A stretch of 64,000 nt of DNA, taken from positions 199,812 to 263,811 of the forward strand of contig NC_087080.1 of the NCBI RefSeq assembly GCF_026151205.1, written 5' to 3'. The translations under genes and the position numbers were made by a program. Under the pieces are notes generated by a model. The model was not told the origin of the DNA and ran no database searches. It saw only the letters and a program-made list of their open reading frames with translations. Position 1 is the stretch's first letter. Each line of letters begins with the position of its first letter. Of this stretch, positions 10,014-22,070 are shown one piece after another. The DNA comes from Bolinopsis microptera. Taxonomy: Eukaryota; Ctenophora; Tentaculata; Lobata; Bolinopsidae.

Positions 10014-13000
10014 GTCGAAGATAAGAACAGTCTGATAAGAATAGACAATCCAGAGCAAGAAGTTGGTAAGATGATTACTATGAATAGTAAACTTTACAGG
10101 GAAGTACAACTGTTAATACCACCTAAAAATGAAATGTTCACTGAGGGCGGTATTGTAAAGCTAGCTAGTAACATAGAAGCGATACATGTTAGAGAAGAAG
10201 AATTTAAAAACAAGTAATCAGAGAGGTTGTTTCAGCTGACTTTATCAGCAAGTTTATTGAACAGTACGACAGTAATACCGAGGAGGTGTATCGTAGAAAC
10301 CTGACATATGTGCTGAGAAGAGTAGCTTATCTAGGAGATACAGCTGTAATAAGCTCACTGGTTAAAAGTGGTGTAATGAAACATTTAATAACAACATGGG
10401 AACATAGCACTGACAGTGAGGTTATGTTCAATATATCAGCTACTCTACTGTACAGTTGCATACGATAACGGTGATATCTCACATGTTGACCACCTTGTTG
10501 AGGAGGGAGTTCTAACCCTTATATCTAAACTACTACAGAAGTGGAGTAAAGATGACACTGTGATGGTTAAGTTACTTGGAACTTTACAGAACATTACCTG
10601 TATAGGGAGGATATCAAGGAGTTAATAGCTAACAGTACAGAGTACGGAAATATACCCGAACTAGTGACAAATATTTTCCAAACAAGCAGTAATGTGAAGG
10701 TACTGGAGAGCACTATTGGTTGTATTAGGAACATGTTACAAGGGAGCATGGCTTTACATGAGCACTTCTCCAACAAACAATTCATAGACACGTGTATCTC
10801 CCGGATCAGATCTGATGTGTTATCTTCTGAGTACAAAATCAAGATATTACGGTTTATTGTCACCACTCTCACATGCAACCACCCTGCTAAAGTTGCTGCA
10901 TTGTTAGTTCCACACACACATTCTTTGAAGGAAATCGCCGAGTTAGACACTGACACTGAGTTATCTAGACTTGCTGCAGAGTTGATAAATACGTACTTAA
11001 GCTGTGGAGAAAAGCGACATAACTGTGTTTTGGTCAACACACTGTTTATATTAAATATCTTGAAATTTTTTGCTCTATATATTGTAGACATTGTTTTAGA
11101 CATTAAAGTAGGGTTGAACTCTGTTAATGATGCTACTTTGAGCACACGGTATGAGGGTTATTGTTTACTTTTATTTAGTATTTTACCTTTGATTTATTTA
11201 AATTATCAATCTGTTTTACGGTATTACATTCAATGCTGGGGCATGATAACTGTCGATCCTGTGATATCTCTACAGGGATCAAACAGAGGACGAATAATGA
11301 AGTTCTTTTTCCCTTGGAGGTTTAACAGTGTAAAACACGCTATCTTGAACATTTTAACAGTATTACAGCTGCATCCCCTCATAAGAGCTTTTGAGCTGGT
11401 GTTTCATCGGAGTAAATTGCTGAGTACAATCATAGCTAATAAATTTCATTTTGGAAGACTCTCCACTCAAGAGAAGATTCTAGAGAATGTGCCCTGCACT
11501 CTTATCAAGGGTATCATTTTGTATAAATTTATCGACAACAACAAAAGTAATGTTGATTTTAGTTTGGGATCAGATGAATATGTTACCCTATTGTCAACTG
11601 TATATGGTATACTAACACTCTGCTATAAAGTAGCAAGGTTTGAAGAGTTGTGCCGGAGTGCAGACATTATTCTCCTGGAGCCCTCACGACATGTCAGAAA
11701 CTAGTGTCGTTCATAGGAGTATTGCTCTCACTTAATTCACGACTCATCATGTGCCTTGTTCTATTCAGCGTGATGCGTGATAATGGAACTATGTGGATTT
11801 TTAACATCAGTGTATTGCTTCACATATTGATATCTTCTGCTACTCACTTACTATCTCATCACGAGTGGCAGTCTCCTTATGACTCTTCGGTAAAAAGAAA
11901 ATTTGTGATAAAGGATTTTATTCTGAAAGAAGGCAGTAACAGAAACAGTAAACTTGTAATAATTGGACGATGCGCACTAGTGTTCTGTCTATCATGGAGT
12001 GAATCCTTTATAGTGAGCCTCCGACATCCTATAGATCTGGTGTCAGGACGTGTTCCAAGCACTTATCATTGAGATCAAGACGACAATTCTTCTTGATTTA
12101 TGTGTTTCACCTGTTAGAAGTGATAACCGTCACGGTTTTAGCAAACACTCTCAACTCTAAACGATGGATAATGGATTTGGGGTATGTATCGCTGCTACTA
12201 TTTCTCGTATCTGGTGCAATGTATATGCTGTACTTTACAGTTCTTAATCCAGACAAGACATCTAAATTATTGTCGGTTTCAATCAACCCCAGGTTGAAGC
12301 AGTTTGGATATAAATCCCAGGTGACCTAAAGCACTCAGATTTTGTCATGTAACTGAAAAAGCAACAAAGATAAACAGCACAAAAGTCTACTCATCCAATC
12401 AGTATAATTACAGACTCCAAGTTCTAGATCCCTGTTATGACTGCATGTTGGGTAGGGAACACACAGATAAAGATAAACCTGTTAGTCAGAGCAATTGCTG
12501 CTCACGATCAAGTTTTCTGAAGAATTTAGAAACTGTTTTACTCGACCATTTAATAGCAGTTACAGGAGACTCTCGCCCTCAATTAGTGATGCTGAGAATC
12601 TTGCTGAGAATCTTCAGTTGCGTCGTAAGGACGTGGATTTGCTCATTACTAAAGTGAGAAAGTACGACAATATTCATCTTTATCTGTTAGATCTATTTTC
12701 TGGTATTGAGAACATTGAAAAAGTGGACCCCAAGCTTATCTCGAGGTGTAGAGCGATTGGTTCAAATGTGTTCCGCAATATTGAACATATCAGAGACGAT
12801 GAGTTGAGTCCTAATCTCGTACCAGCGTGCAACAAACTGAAAGGTAGAATAGAAAACAAGTACACTGATGCGACTGAAGGTGAAATTATCAATGACGAGC
12901 TGGTTGAACAGATCAGTAACCTCTGCGAAGAATACTTTTCCTTAAAAGAGCAGCAATGGGAAAATAAGGTTCTTGCCTGGTGTGAAACAGCTCCCACTGA

Positions 13001-13384
13001 GATTCTTACTAAATACCACTATGAAAATGGGGTTCAGCTCAATGTATAAAGGATATTGAGAAGTGGATAACAGAAAAAGAAAGACTTGCAGTATACTTGA
13101 ACCCTTGTAATAATAACGCACCAAACCTTCCTGACACTACTATAGTGCTGTACGATGAGAAACACTCTAATTTCCACATCAACGGGGTTAAAACACCCTC
13201 AAAACACGGCTGGGTAACCAGAAAAGTTGCGGAACTGAGGAACTGTTACCATAGAAACAGGAGGAATTCTACATCAGGACAAACAGAGTATCAGCCTGTC
13301 GGACAAGATATTGTTACCATAGAAACAGGACAAGATATTGTTACCATAGAAACAGGACAAGATATTGTTAATTCAGCAGTTTAG
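10014..13384 (+). pseudogene. Broken gene: ARM-like repeats + XK-related-like membrane protein
   Basis: Conceptual protein in pieces, starting after a good acceptor at 10013. 10014-10990 encodes helical repeats of armadillo type (ISSLVKSGVMKHLI..., VEEGVLTLISKLLQKW..., STIGCIRNMLQ). 11030-12320 encodes several membrane segments resembling XK/XKR proteins: LYIVDIVLDIK, the block around ILPLIYLNYQSVLRYYIQ, ILTVLQLHPLIRAFEL, and LENVPCTLIKGIILYKF. XKR proteins are plasma-membrane lipid-scrambling factors. A possible 93-bp intron (12321-12413) precedes a charged C-terminal part (12414-13384) ending in three copies of GQDIVTIET. The frame changes without any intron near 10213, 10450, 10595, 11690, 12060, 12525 and 13040, so it is a pseudogene or the assembly has indels here. 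The XKR assignment is moderate. The ARM-XKR join as one gene is inferred. Confidence 0.5.
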
Positions 13385-16025
13385 CTTGTCAGTTTATACA
13401 ATGTTTGAAGTTTATTGTTAATGTGATATTACTATTCTGGTACAATGTGGTCCGCCTTCTCCATTCTAACTAGATATTTACGAATAAGTATTTAGAAACT
13501 TACATCACCTTAATAATCCCAGAATGTGTGTTTTCTGTTCGTCTGTTCGTCTGTGTGCGTGTAATTTCCGAGCGGCTTAATCAAGAAAACGGTAAGAGTT
13601 ACGGGGCTGGTTTTTTCGGTATAGTGCCGACAAAACTACGAGGAAGCCAAATGGTAAAGATTTTTTAAATCAGTCGGTGGTAAGTGGTTTAATTGATGGT
13701 TTTGTACCACAAATGTTACACAAAATGGCTTGAGCAGAACGGTAAGAGTTACGGGGCTCGCATATGTAGCTGCATAAATAGTGTAATTGGGTTACCCGGG
13801 TAAGATTCGGTGTCATATTATACTATAATCTTATTAGGTTATTAGGGGAGGGGCACTGTTTGGACTGCAAAGAGAGTTCATACTTTCATACGACAATGTT
13901 ATGCGTGTTCACAAATATGATAGGCGGTTGTGGTGTTAAGGGTTAATTTCTATTGATTATTGTTTAAGATACTATTGTTTAAGATACCATTGGATACGTG
14001 AGGGCACTCCGAATAGAATTGCTCACCTAATGCAGGTTTTGACTCAACGGGTAAATACTCCTACCTATTCATTCTAACTAGATATTTACAATTAATAAGT
14101 ATTTAGAAACTTACATAATCTCATATCCTCTGTCTTATATTCAATAACCACACCTTGAAGTTCGATTGTATAATCTATAAGTAATGATATTACTTTATCG
14201 GTAATAATTAGGTAATAATGATATAATTTTATTAGAAATGATGTTACTTTATCTCAGTAATTAATGATAATGATATAATTTTATTAGAAATGATGTTACT
14301 TTATTGATAATGATATTAATTTATTGGCACTTATATTACTTTATTAGTAATAACGTAACATCATTACTACATTATTGGTGTGCAGCAGTTTTAATTTATG
14401 ATATGAACAGTGAATATCTCAGATGTACCCAGTACCCAAAACAATTTCCGCGTGCAAATGAACATTATTATGTTAATAACATTATTATGTTGATTACATT
14501 ACTATGTTAATAACATTATTATGTTAATAACATTATTATGTTAATTACACTATTATGTTGATTACATTACTATGTTAATCACATTATTATGTTAATTACC
14601 CCTCTTGATGATGTATCTGGCTGGATGTTAAGACACGTGACTGAGATTGGTAATGCTGGAAGCTGATTGGTTAATCAATGTCACGTGTTAGACTCAATCT
14701 GTTTACCGCGTCTACATCTCTCCCAAGAGTGTTACTATGGTAACGCTACCATATAAGGTAATATTATGGTGGTATCCAGATCTCAGAGTTGAGTCCTGCT
14801 TTTATTTGGATCTATCGGCAACTTATTTCCCTTTTTGTCGATATGATCTATCTATAATATTATAAACATACCAATTATTTTGGTTAATTTGACCTGGGTA
14901 CATCGCTTGCACCTTCTGAAATTCTTCCATCTATCCATCGATAGAAATCAAACTTATCTCTATAAATTTACCTTACGTTCGTTATGTCGCTTTTCTCCAC
15001 GATTCTAATGTATTTACCAAATATATGTTCGTGATATGAGTGAACAGTGAATGTTACTGCTTTATTGTTGGTGTATACTGTGTATATTCAGTTGAATACT
15101 ACTACTTTCTAACTGTATCTGAGCATATGTTACAGACTCGTTATTTATACGTTTTACTTGTGTTTGATTACTGAGTTTGTCTGAATAATGCCCCCCCCCC
15201 CTGAATAAATTATCTTTTAAAACTTCAGTTTTAATCAGTGTTCAATTGTAAAGATCTTTCTTATATCTAATATACATTATACTGCAGAATAGTCAATAGT
15301 TTTATTATTTTATTCTAACAGTGAAATCATTTAACAATATGTGACATGTCTAGAAGATCAGATGATATCAGATACCAGACAGAGATCAGATCTGATCAAC
15401 TAAAACAGCGTTTCTGCACGTGCGAAGAAATATCTGGTGAAGTGGTAAGTTAAAAACGTGCAGTATGATTGTTGTGAGATTAATTTTGTAAATATATTTT
15501 TTAATAACCATCTGATTGTGTCTTATATTATACATATTATATTTATATTCAAATATTGATCTCCTTAGTGACCGGGTAGTGTATACACTACTTGTTACTG
15601 TGTTAGCATTACTTCTGGGTAATGTATACACTACTTTATAATTATATTTAATTTTTCAGAGTAAAAATCATGATTTACGTAACTTCCCGCCAAGTCATAA
15701 CGACAATATTAAAAGCTTAGTTTTAAATGTCTTATATCAAATATCATGAAACTATATAATAGTAGATATAAACTATATATATTAAATGTCTTATATTTAT
15801 TTATAAAGATAAAACATAACACTGTAACAGCACCAAACTCAGACAGCCACTATTTCAGTTTGGCAACTCTGTGGATAAGAAAAGTTTATCAGAAGAACTG
15901 TTAGGAAGGTGCCAGGATACAGAATCTCAGAACCAACTAACAATTAAGAAGTAGAACCTTGACAGTATGGCGGGGAACATGAACAATATTCAAATACGAT
16001 TATCCGAACACTTCCAGAGTGCTTG
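13385..16025. other. AT-rich spacer with short dispersed repeats
   Basis: No gene seen. A block starting CATTCTAACTAGATATTTAC and ending TAAGTATTTAGAAACTTACAT occurs at about 13461 and again near 14069. AACGGTAAGAGTTACGGGGC occurs at about 13590 and 13740. 14170-14340 repeats GATGTTACTTTAT-like strings, and 14460-14600 repeats ATTATGTTAATAAC. At 14630-14700 two CACGTG E-boxes flank a CCAAT-type box (ATTGG). A 16-bp perfect palindrome, GTAGTGTATACACTAC, lies near 15577, and its half recurs near 15623. Confidence 0.6.
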
Positions 16026-16029
16026 ATAT

Positions 16030-16480
16030 TTCAGTGACTTATTATATTTTGAATGCGATTAAATATTTTGAATGAGATTAAATATTTTGAATGCGATTAA
16101 ATATACGGTTAGATATTTTGAATTCGAATAAATATTTTGAATACGATTAAATATTTTGAATGCGATTAAATATTTTGAATACGATTAAATATTTTAAATA
16201 CGATTAAATATTTTGAATACGAATAAATATTTTGAATGCGATTAAATATTCATATTTTGAATGCGATTAAATATTCATATTTTGAATGCGATTAAATATT
16301 TTGAATGCGATTAAATATTTTGAATACGGTTAAATATTTTGAATTCGAATAAATATTTTGAATTCGATTAAATATTTTGCATGCGATTGAATACTTTGAA
16401 TACGATTAAATATTTTGAATGCGATTAAATATTTTGAATACGTTTAAATGTTTTGAATGCGATCGAATATCTTGAATACG
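16030..16480. repeat. 19-bp AT-rich minisatellite
   Basis: Roughly 20 or more copies of GATTAAATATTTTGAATGC and close variants (ACG for GCG, AATAAA for ATTAAA). The unit is 19 bp with occasional partial units. It is non-coding in all frames. Confidence 0.9.
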
Positions 16481-16823
16481 ATTACATTTTTTTTAATCGG
16501 TTTATTTATGAAAATTACAATTTTTCTTATTTAGATTTATAGTTTAAATTTGTATATCACTATGACCTGCTTCCAATATTTGTTTGAAATAAATTACATA
16601 TTCCATACCTACTGTTTATTTGGATGTGCTTTCTGTAGATAATAATAATCTCCACTGCACTAATATCCACTGGAGATATAGTGGAGATACGAGCGAACAT
16701 GTTGCTCGAATAACAGTCTTTAAGCGAGGTGGGGCCGATATACGAGATACTTCCAATTAATGTTTGGTTGAATAGTGCTATTCACTACTGCTGTTATATT
16801 GTATCGCTTACATTTCTACTTAA

Positions 16824-17347
16824 GGGGGCCGGGGGGGGGGGGGGGTCTTCATCAAAATTATCTCGAAATCGACTTTATAAATGTTTCTGATAGAGGGTAG
16901 TGATATCTATCAGCTGCTTTTGGTCCCATGGAAAAATATTGTTCCTAGCCGAAATTATCGCCGGTCAAAGGTCAGCGCTTATGTGTAATTGTATTGCGCG
17001 AGCGATTTTCAATCGGGCGTTCTGAAAATCGAGTCTAAAAATCTATCTCCTCCTACATTTTTTGAGCAATCACCCTCAAATTTTCAGGATATGTTCTTAG
17101 GATCAGTTAAAAGAGAACTCTAGAGGCAGAATTTTGAGATAGGCTTTTAAAGATTTTTAATTCGATTTTGAAAATCTTGGACCTCTAAAAGATAGATATC
17201 ACTCCCCTCGATTGTTAACGGGTGATACTCGTATAATATCTGTTCCAACTCGGCGCGCGTCCTAGTAGGTTATAAACCTACAACTCGATTGGAAACAACT
17301 ATAAAGTCGATTTAGAGAAAATTTTGATGAAGACCCCACCGGCCCCC
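16824..17347. mobile_element. 524-bp MITE with TTAA-flanked terminal inverted repeats
   Basis: The ends are inverted repeats. The left end reads GGGGGCCGG, then a G run, then TCTTCATCAAAATT and a later TCGACTTTATA. The right end is the reverse complement (TATAAAGTCGA, AATTTTGATGAAGA, CCGGCCCCC). TTAA sits immediately outside both ends (16820-16823 and 17348-17351). No ORF lies inside, so it is non-autonomous. A TTAA duplication suggests a piggyBac-like family. If the true duplication is TAA or TTA, a Harbinger-like family is possible. Confidence 0.75.
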
Positions 17348-17541
17348 TTAATAAAAATTAAAAATAGGATAATTGTAATGTTTCGATAGATTCCAATGAA
17401 ATGTAACTGAAATACAACATTATAAATATAAATACAGTCAAAGTAAAGCAGAATACATTGCGACTAAAAATAAAGTCTTTAAGATGATCGTACAAACAAA
17501 AGGTGCAGGATTTAAAATGTTGCTCTAAAGATTTGAGATAT

Positions 17542-17584
17542 TAACCAATCAGAGCACAGTATTCACACCACGTGACACAAACTT
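17542..17584 (+). repeat. Single dispersed copy of the SMC2-intron 41-bp unit
   Basis: One unit reading AACCAATCAGAGCACAG...CCACGTGACACAAACT, almost identical to the 41-bp repeat that fills an SMC2 intron at 30832-31840. It carries a CCAAT box and a CACGTGAC E-box. It lies about 290 bp outside the left end of the large palindrome. Confidence 0.85.
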
Positions 17585-17874
17585 ATCAACGTCAGTACAT
17601 AATTTCAAACGTAAATATCTTATTATAAACTTAGAAATACTGATGGTTGTTTTCATTAGCACATTTTTTGTTAAAGTCAACGGCATTGCCATCAATTAGG
17701 GGAAACGTAGGATAACTAATAAAGAACAAGCAATTTAAAAAATTGTGACTTAAAAACTGGGTCGTTTAAAACTTACAAAAAAAAAGCTTTGAATCTAAGC
17801 TTTAGCCGATTAAAAGTATTAATTTCATATTAAATATAAGACACACGTAGATTAATGCCACGTGAGGACAATTA

Positions 17875-17998
17875 GGCTCATGGTAGTCGGGTGCCGCGCG
17901 GACTTATCGCTCGGTCGATCGAGCGATAAGTAGCTCCTTATCGCTCGTGCGCGTCGTCACTTCAAGCACAATTGCGCGTCGTATCGTACTCGATGCTT
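17875..17998. repeat. Left terminal inverted repeat with subterminal hairpin
   Basis: Terminal segment matched in reverse at about 30228-30351. It contains CTTATCGCTC, an 8-bp loop, then GAGCGATAAG (a 10-bp stem hairpin), and a third CTTATCGCTC about 8 bp further in. These are candidate transposase-binding motifs by analogy with other TIR elements. Confidence 0.75.
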
Positions 17999-18112
17999 GC
18001 CAAAGAGCTTTAATACTTTGGTTTTGGCGTGTTACATCTGAAGTCCAGAAGATGAATCCGAGATTGTGGAACCAGATGATACGGTTTTTGAGGCATTTTG
18101 ATACGGTCATTT

Positions 18113-19010
18113 CAGTCTTTTAAAGTAGTTTCAGAGTGCTGGAAATGGTTGTACGGTGTAGGGGGATGTGTTTACTAACTATTTTGACGTCAAAATAGTC
18201 GCCCAAGACTCCCTGAGTCATGGAATAAACGGAATGAACAAAAATGAAATTTTTTCTAAAACTCGTCGGATTGCCCCAAAACAGGTCGGAATCGTTTGGT
18301 ATTGACCCTTATAGTGTTCCTACAAAGTTTGGTGGCCCTAGCACTCCCAGAACGCCCACTAGAGACTTAATTCCATTTCCGTATCAAAAAGCTGGTTCCT
18401 GAGTATCCGATATTGATACGGTCATTTCAGTCTGTTAAAGGGGCTGCAGAGTGCTGGAGATGATTGTACGGTGTAGGGGGATGTGTTTACTAACTATTTT
18501 GACGTCAAAATAGTCGCCCAAGACTCCCTGAGTCATGGAATGAACGGAATGAACAAAAATGAAATTTTTTCTAAAACTCGTCGGATTGCCCCAAAACAGG
18601 TCGGAATCGTTTGGTATTGACCCTTATAGTGTTCCTACAAAGTTTGGTGGCCCTAGCACTCCCAGAACGCCCACTAGAGACTTAATTCCATTTCCGTATC
18701 AAAAAGCTGGTTCCTGAGTATCCGATATTGATACGGTCATTTCAGTCTGTTAAAGGGGCTGCAGAGTGCTGGAGATGATTGTACGGTGTAGGGGGATGTG
18801 TTTACTAACTATTTTGACGTCAAAATAGTCGCCCAAGACTCCCTGAGTCATGGAATGAACGAAATGAACAAAAATGAACATTTTTCTAAAACTCGTCGGA
18901 TGGCCCCAAAACAGGTAGGAATCGTTTGGTATTGACCCTAATAGTGTTCCCACAAAGTTTGGTGGCCCTAGCACTCCCAGAACACCCATTATACCCTTGG
19001 CTGGATTCAA
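18113..19010. repeat. Three tandem ~308-bp units (left arm)
   Basis: Three consecutive units, each containing the perfect palindrome ATTTTGACGTCAAAAT (a CRE-like TGACGTCA core). The conserved strings GACTCCCTGAGTCATGGAAT and GGTGGCCCTAGCACTCCCAG and an AAAAAGCTGGTTCCTGAGTA boundary also recur in each. A diverged relative follows at 19010-19260. The short frames inside are not preserved between copies, so I do not call genes. Confidence 0.85.
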
Positions 19011-19435
19011 GAATTTAGAACCAGTTGAGCAGATAAAACGGATTTTGAGAAATTTTGTCTGCTTGTGTTGTTGCAGAGAGTTGAATTTGGTTCAACAGTA
19101 TTCAAACAAGATGTGTTCCAACTTAGTTTTGTAGCCCTACCAGTTTCAGAACGTCCACTAGAATCCGGTTCCATTTTCTTCCAAGAAGCTGTAGACAAGG
19201 TTGTTTGAAATTTAAATTTAACCTCTCTGGTAATACAACTTTTTACTTGGATGGATTTCAATAATTAAAGAGAGCAGATTGTTACTTTGTTATTTTTGAG
19301 ATTTGATTTTTTGATATCATATGTATAAATGTATAAATCAGTTTCTACAAATTGTAACAGCAATTGGCAGTAATAAAGCGGTAGTAATAGTTTTGCACAA
19401 CATCAATCATAATATCATTCAATACTTCAATACCT

Positions 19436-21058
19436 TCAAAATAATTTAACTCGGTTATAATAATTTAAACGCAGATCTAAAAGAACTAAGCACAGTAGTA
19501 GGATGAACTTCCAGGCAAGGTTGGAGGAAGGTTGAGGTGAAGCTGTGGGTAAGGATAGTAGGCTGGGAAGGATCCATTCCTGATCCAGAGCTGATGATTT
19601 GGGTTGAACTGATGATTTAGGTGGTACAGATGATTTGGGTTGAGCTGATGATTTGGGTTGAGTTGATGATTTGGGTTGAACTGATGATTTGGGTTGAGCT
19701 GATGATTTTGGTTGAGCTGAAGATTTGGGTTGAGCTGATGATTCGGGTTGAACTGATGATTTGGGTTGAGCTGATGATTTGGGTTGAACTGATGATTTGG
19801 GTTGAGCTGATGATTTGGGTTGAACTGATGATTTGGGTTGAGCTGATGATTTGGGTAGAACTGATGACTTGGGTTGGGCTGATGATTTGGGTTGAACTGA
19901 TGATTTAGGTGGTACAGATGATTTGGGTTGAGCTGATGATTTGGGTTGAGTTGATGATTTGGGTTGAACTGATGATTTGGGTTGAGCTGATGATTTTGGT
20001 TGAGCTGAAGATTTGGGTTGAGCTGATGATTTGGGTTGAGCTGATGATTTGGGTTGAGCTGATGATTTGGGTTGAGCTGATGATTTGGGTTGAGCTGATG
20101 ATTTGGGTGGTACAGATGAGTTGGGTGGTACAGATGAGTTGGGTGGTACAGATGAGTTGGGTGGTACAGATGAGTTGGGTGGTACAGATGAGTTGGGTGG
20201 TACAGATGAGTTGGGTGGTACAGATGATTTGGATGAGGGACGAGAGGAAGACAGTTCCTTAATACAATCTAGACTATGTTTGGAAATAGATGGATCAATC
20301 TTTACATAATCAGAAAACTTAGGCAAATCTATATCTGAACGTTTCAACTTCTTACTCTTAAACTTAGGTGCTTGCTCGAAATCCTCGTCTGAGTCGACAG
20401 AGGGTTTGACTGAATGTTTACGTGACTGATTATCTAACTTGGCACCTAGTTCCTTCCTATTCTGGAGTACCTGTTCGGCAGAACAAATCATAACAGAGTA
20501 CGACTTGTCTGCCCGAACTTCCTCAACAGAATGAAACAACTGGTCAGAGTATCTAACTAAAATCTTAGAACTTATGGAGGTGTGGAAACTTGCAACTATT
20601 CCATCTAATACTTTCTGGCTCTCCAAGAGATTAAACTTAAGAGACCTATCAGTTATTATGCAGCTATATAAATTTAAGAGAGCCTCTACAGAGCCATCCT
20701 TATCTAGTGAGCAGTGGTCAGAACATTCATATACATCTAAAGTGTGCTTACAGGGGAAAAAGTGCTTAAAGAACTGTTGCAACTTATCAGATAAAGGAAA
20801 CATGAGCTGAACTAAGGAACTACAAAACAATCTAACGTGGGGTATCTTAGGACCTGACTTAAGATCAGAAATGAACACATAAGAACCACACTCTAACCGC
20901 AGTACTACAGAGGAGCACACGGTCAGGGGGTCAGAATAAGCATGTGATAAAGGAGGCGAAGCATCCTGCATATTATGATAATATACACCTAAAGATGAAT
21001 CGAACTTGTGGGAGTCACGAATGAGCTCAACCACGGCATTTACCTGAGATGTATCCAT
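19436..21058 (-). CDS. Unknown protein with hexapeptide repeat stalk and C-terminal hydrophobic segment (left-arm copy, intact)
   Basis: 540 residues with no family I recognise. Residues 1-215 look globular (e.g. YVFISDLKSG, LFCSSLVQLMFPLSDKLQQF). Residues 221-241 are acidic then basic, ending KFKSKKLKRSD, a possible nuclear-localisation or nucleic-acid-binding stretch. From about 275 to 490 the protein is hexapeptide repeats, first SSVPPN, then SSAQPK/SSVQPK, encoded by an 18-bp minisatellite. Near residues 515-531 is a hydrophobic segment (AWKFILLLCLVLLDL), followed by a short basic tail. This could be a tail anchor on a long stalk. The start is the ATG just after a pyrimidine-rich leader, and a TATA-like box lies about 315 bp upstream. 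A mirrored copy lies at 24927. It may be a cargo or mobility gene of the palindrome; the role is unknown. Confidence 0.7.
   Translation of the reverse strand: MDTSQVNAVVELIRDSHKFDSSLGVYYHNMQDASPPLSHAYSDPLTVCSSVVLRLECGSYVFISDLKSGPKIPHVRLFCSSLVQLMFPLSDKLQQFFKHFFPCKHTLDVYECSDHCSLDKDGSVEALLNLYSCIITDRSLKFNLLESQKVLDGIVASFHTSISSKILVRYSDQLFHSVEEVRADKSYSVMICSAEQVLQNRKELGAKLDNQSRKHSVKPSVDSDEDFEQAPKFKSKKLKRSDIDLPKFSDYVKIDPSISKHSLDCIKELSSSRPSSKSSVPPNSSVPPNSSVPPNSSVPPNSSVPPNSSVPPNSSVPPKSSAQPKSSAQPKSSAQPKSSAQPKSSAQPKSSAQPKSSAQPKSSVQPKSSTQPKSSAQPKSSVPPKSSVQPKSSAQPKSSVLPKSSAQPKSSVQPKSSAQPKSSVQPKSSAQPKSSVQPESSAQPKSSAQPKSSAQPKSSVQPKSSTQPKSSAQPKSSVPPKSSVQPKSSALDQEWILPSLLSLPTASPQPSSNLAWKFILLLCLVLLDLRLNYYNRVKLF
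19600..20235. repeat. 18-bp coding minisatellite (left arm)
   Basis: Tandem 18-bp units of GATTTGGGTTGAGCTGAT type (SSAQPK on the coding strand) passing into GGTACAGATGAGTTGGGT type (SSVPPN). It lies wholly inside the unknown gene and keeps its frame. Repeat order and number differ slightly from the right-arm copy. Confidence 0.9.
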
Positions 21059-21372
21059 AAGGAGTAGTCGTGTTGACTGAGTTAGCTGTAAAAAACAGCC
21101 AATAAGTAAAACTCAGATAGGGAGAAGTGTAGTCAAAGAACTGGTTGTAGGAAACAACACAGTCCAGATAGGAGTAGGAAGGGAGGACTCAGAACTAGTT
21201 GTAGAAAACAACGTAGTTTAGAGTAAAGTAGGCAAAGAAGACAGGCACGTAGCGTAAACTACAAAATAAAAATGTGTATTTGAAAGATAGAGCTTAAAGT
21301 TGAAATGTCAAAAGATTGTACTCAGTGTGTGAAATAGTAAACTGAAACCGGGTGAGCTATATTTCACGAGGG

Positions 21373-21380
21373 TATTTATA
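21373..21380 (-). promoter_or_regulatory. TATA-like box of the left-arm gene
   Basis: TATAAATA on the minus strand within a small inverted repeat GGGTATAAATACCC, about 315 bp upstream of the ATG. The same box is kept in the mirrored arm. It is a candidate core promoter; the transcription start is not known. Confidence 0.45.
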
Positions 21381-21599
21381 CCCGCTTCATCGTGACAGGG
21401 ATAACGAGCCAATTGTTTACAAACAAGCAGCAAGCATGTGAATCCTTCTTGATAAGGTTCAGATCACGTTTGATCGCATGCAGGGTTCTTGTCTCCGATA
21501 GATCATATCATTGTCTTCTAAGAAGATCATATCCTCGTTCTTGCCCCCTGTGGCTCCAGTGGATCTCATCATTACTCGATAAGCATCGGATCAAATGAT

Positions 21600-22070
21600 T
21601 GCCTCAAAAACCGTATCATCTGGTTCCACATTCTCGTATACTCAGGAACCAGCTTTTTAATACGGAAATGGAACCAAGTCTCTAGTGGGCGTTCTGGGAG
21701 TGCTAGGGCCACCAAACTTTGCAGGAACACTATTAGGGTCAATACCAAACGATTCCGATCTGTTTTGGGGCAATCCGACGAGTTTAGAAAAAATTTCATT
21801 TTTGTTCATTCCGTTCATTCCATGACTCAGGGAGCCTCTGGCGACAATTTTGACGTCAAAATAGTTAGTAAACACATCCCCCTACACCGTACAACCATTT
21901 CCAGCACTCTGAAACTACTTTAACAGACTGAAATGACTGTATCAAAATGCCTCAAAAACCGTATCATCTGGTTCCACAATCTCGGATACTCAGGAACCAG
22001 CTTTTTGATACGGAAATGGAACCAAGTCTCTAGTGGGCGTTCTGGGAGTGCTAGGGCCACCAAACTTAGG
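21600..22070. repeat. Inner copies of the ~308-bp unit (left arm)
   Basis: One full and one partial copy of the unit also found at 18113-19010, here in the opposite orientation. It carries the TTTTGACGTCAAAA palindrome near 21850. Mirrored at about 23920-24390 in the right arm. Confidence 0.75.

Noticed and set aside
17904-18110. Small ORFs in the palindrome ends and ~308-bp units
   Set aside because: Frames shift or stop between repeat copies and have no start context or motifs.
19621-20262. Plus-strand frames rich in WVELMI or GGTDEL repeats
   Set aside because: They are antisense readings of the 18-bp coding minisatellite of the minus-strand gene. The same occurs in the right arm at 25676-26364.
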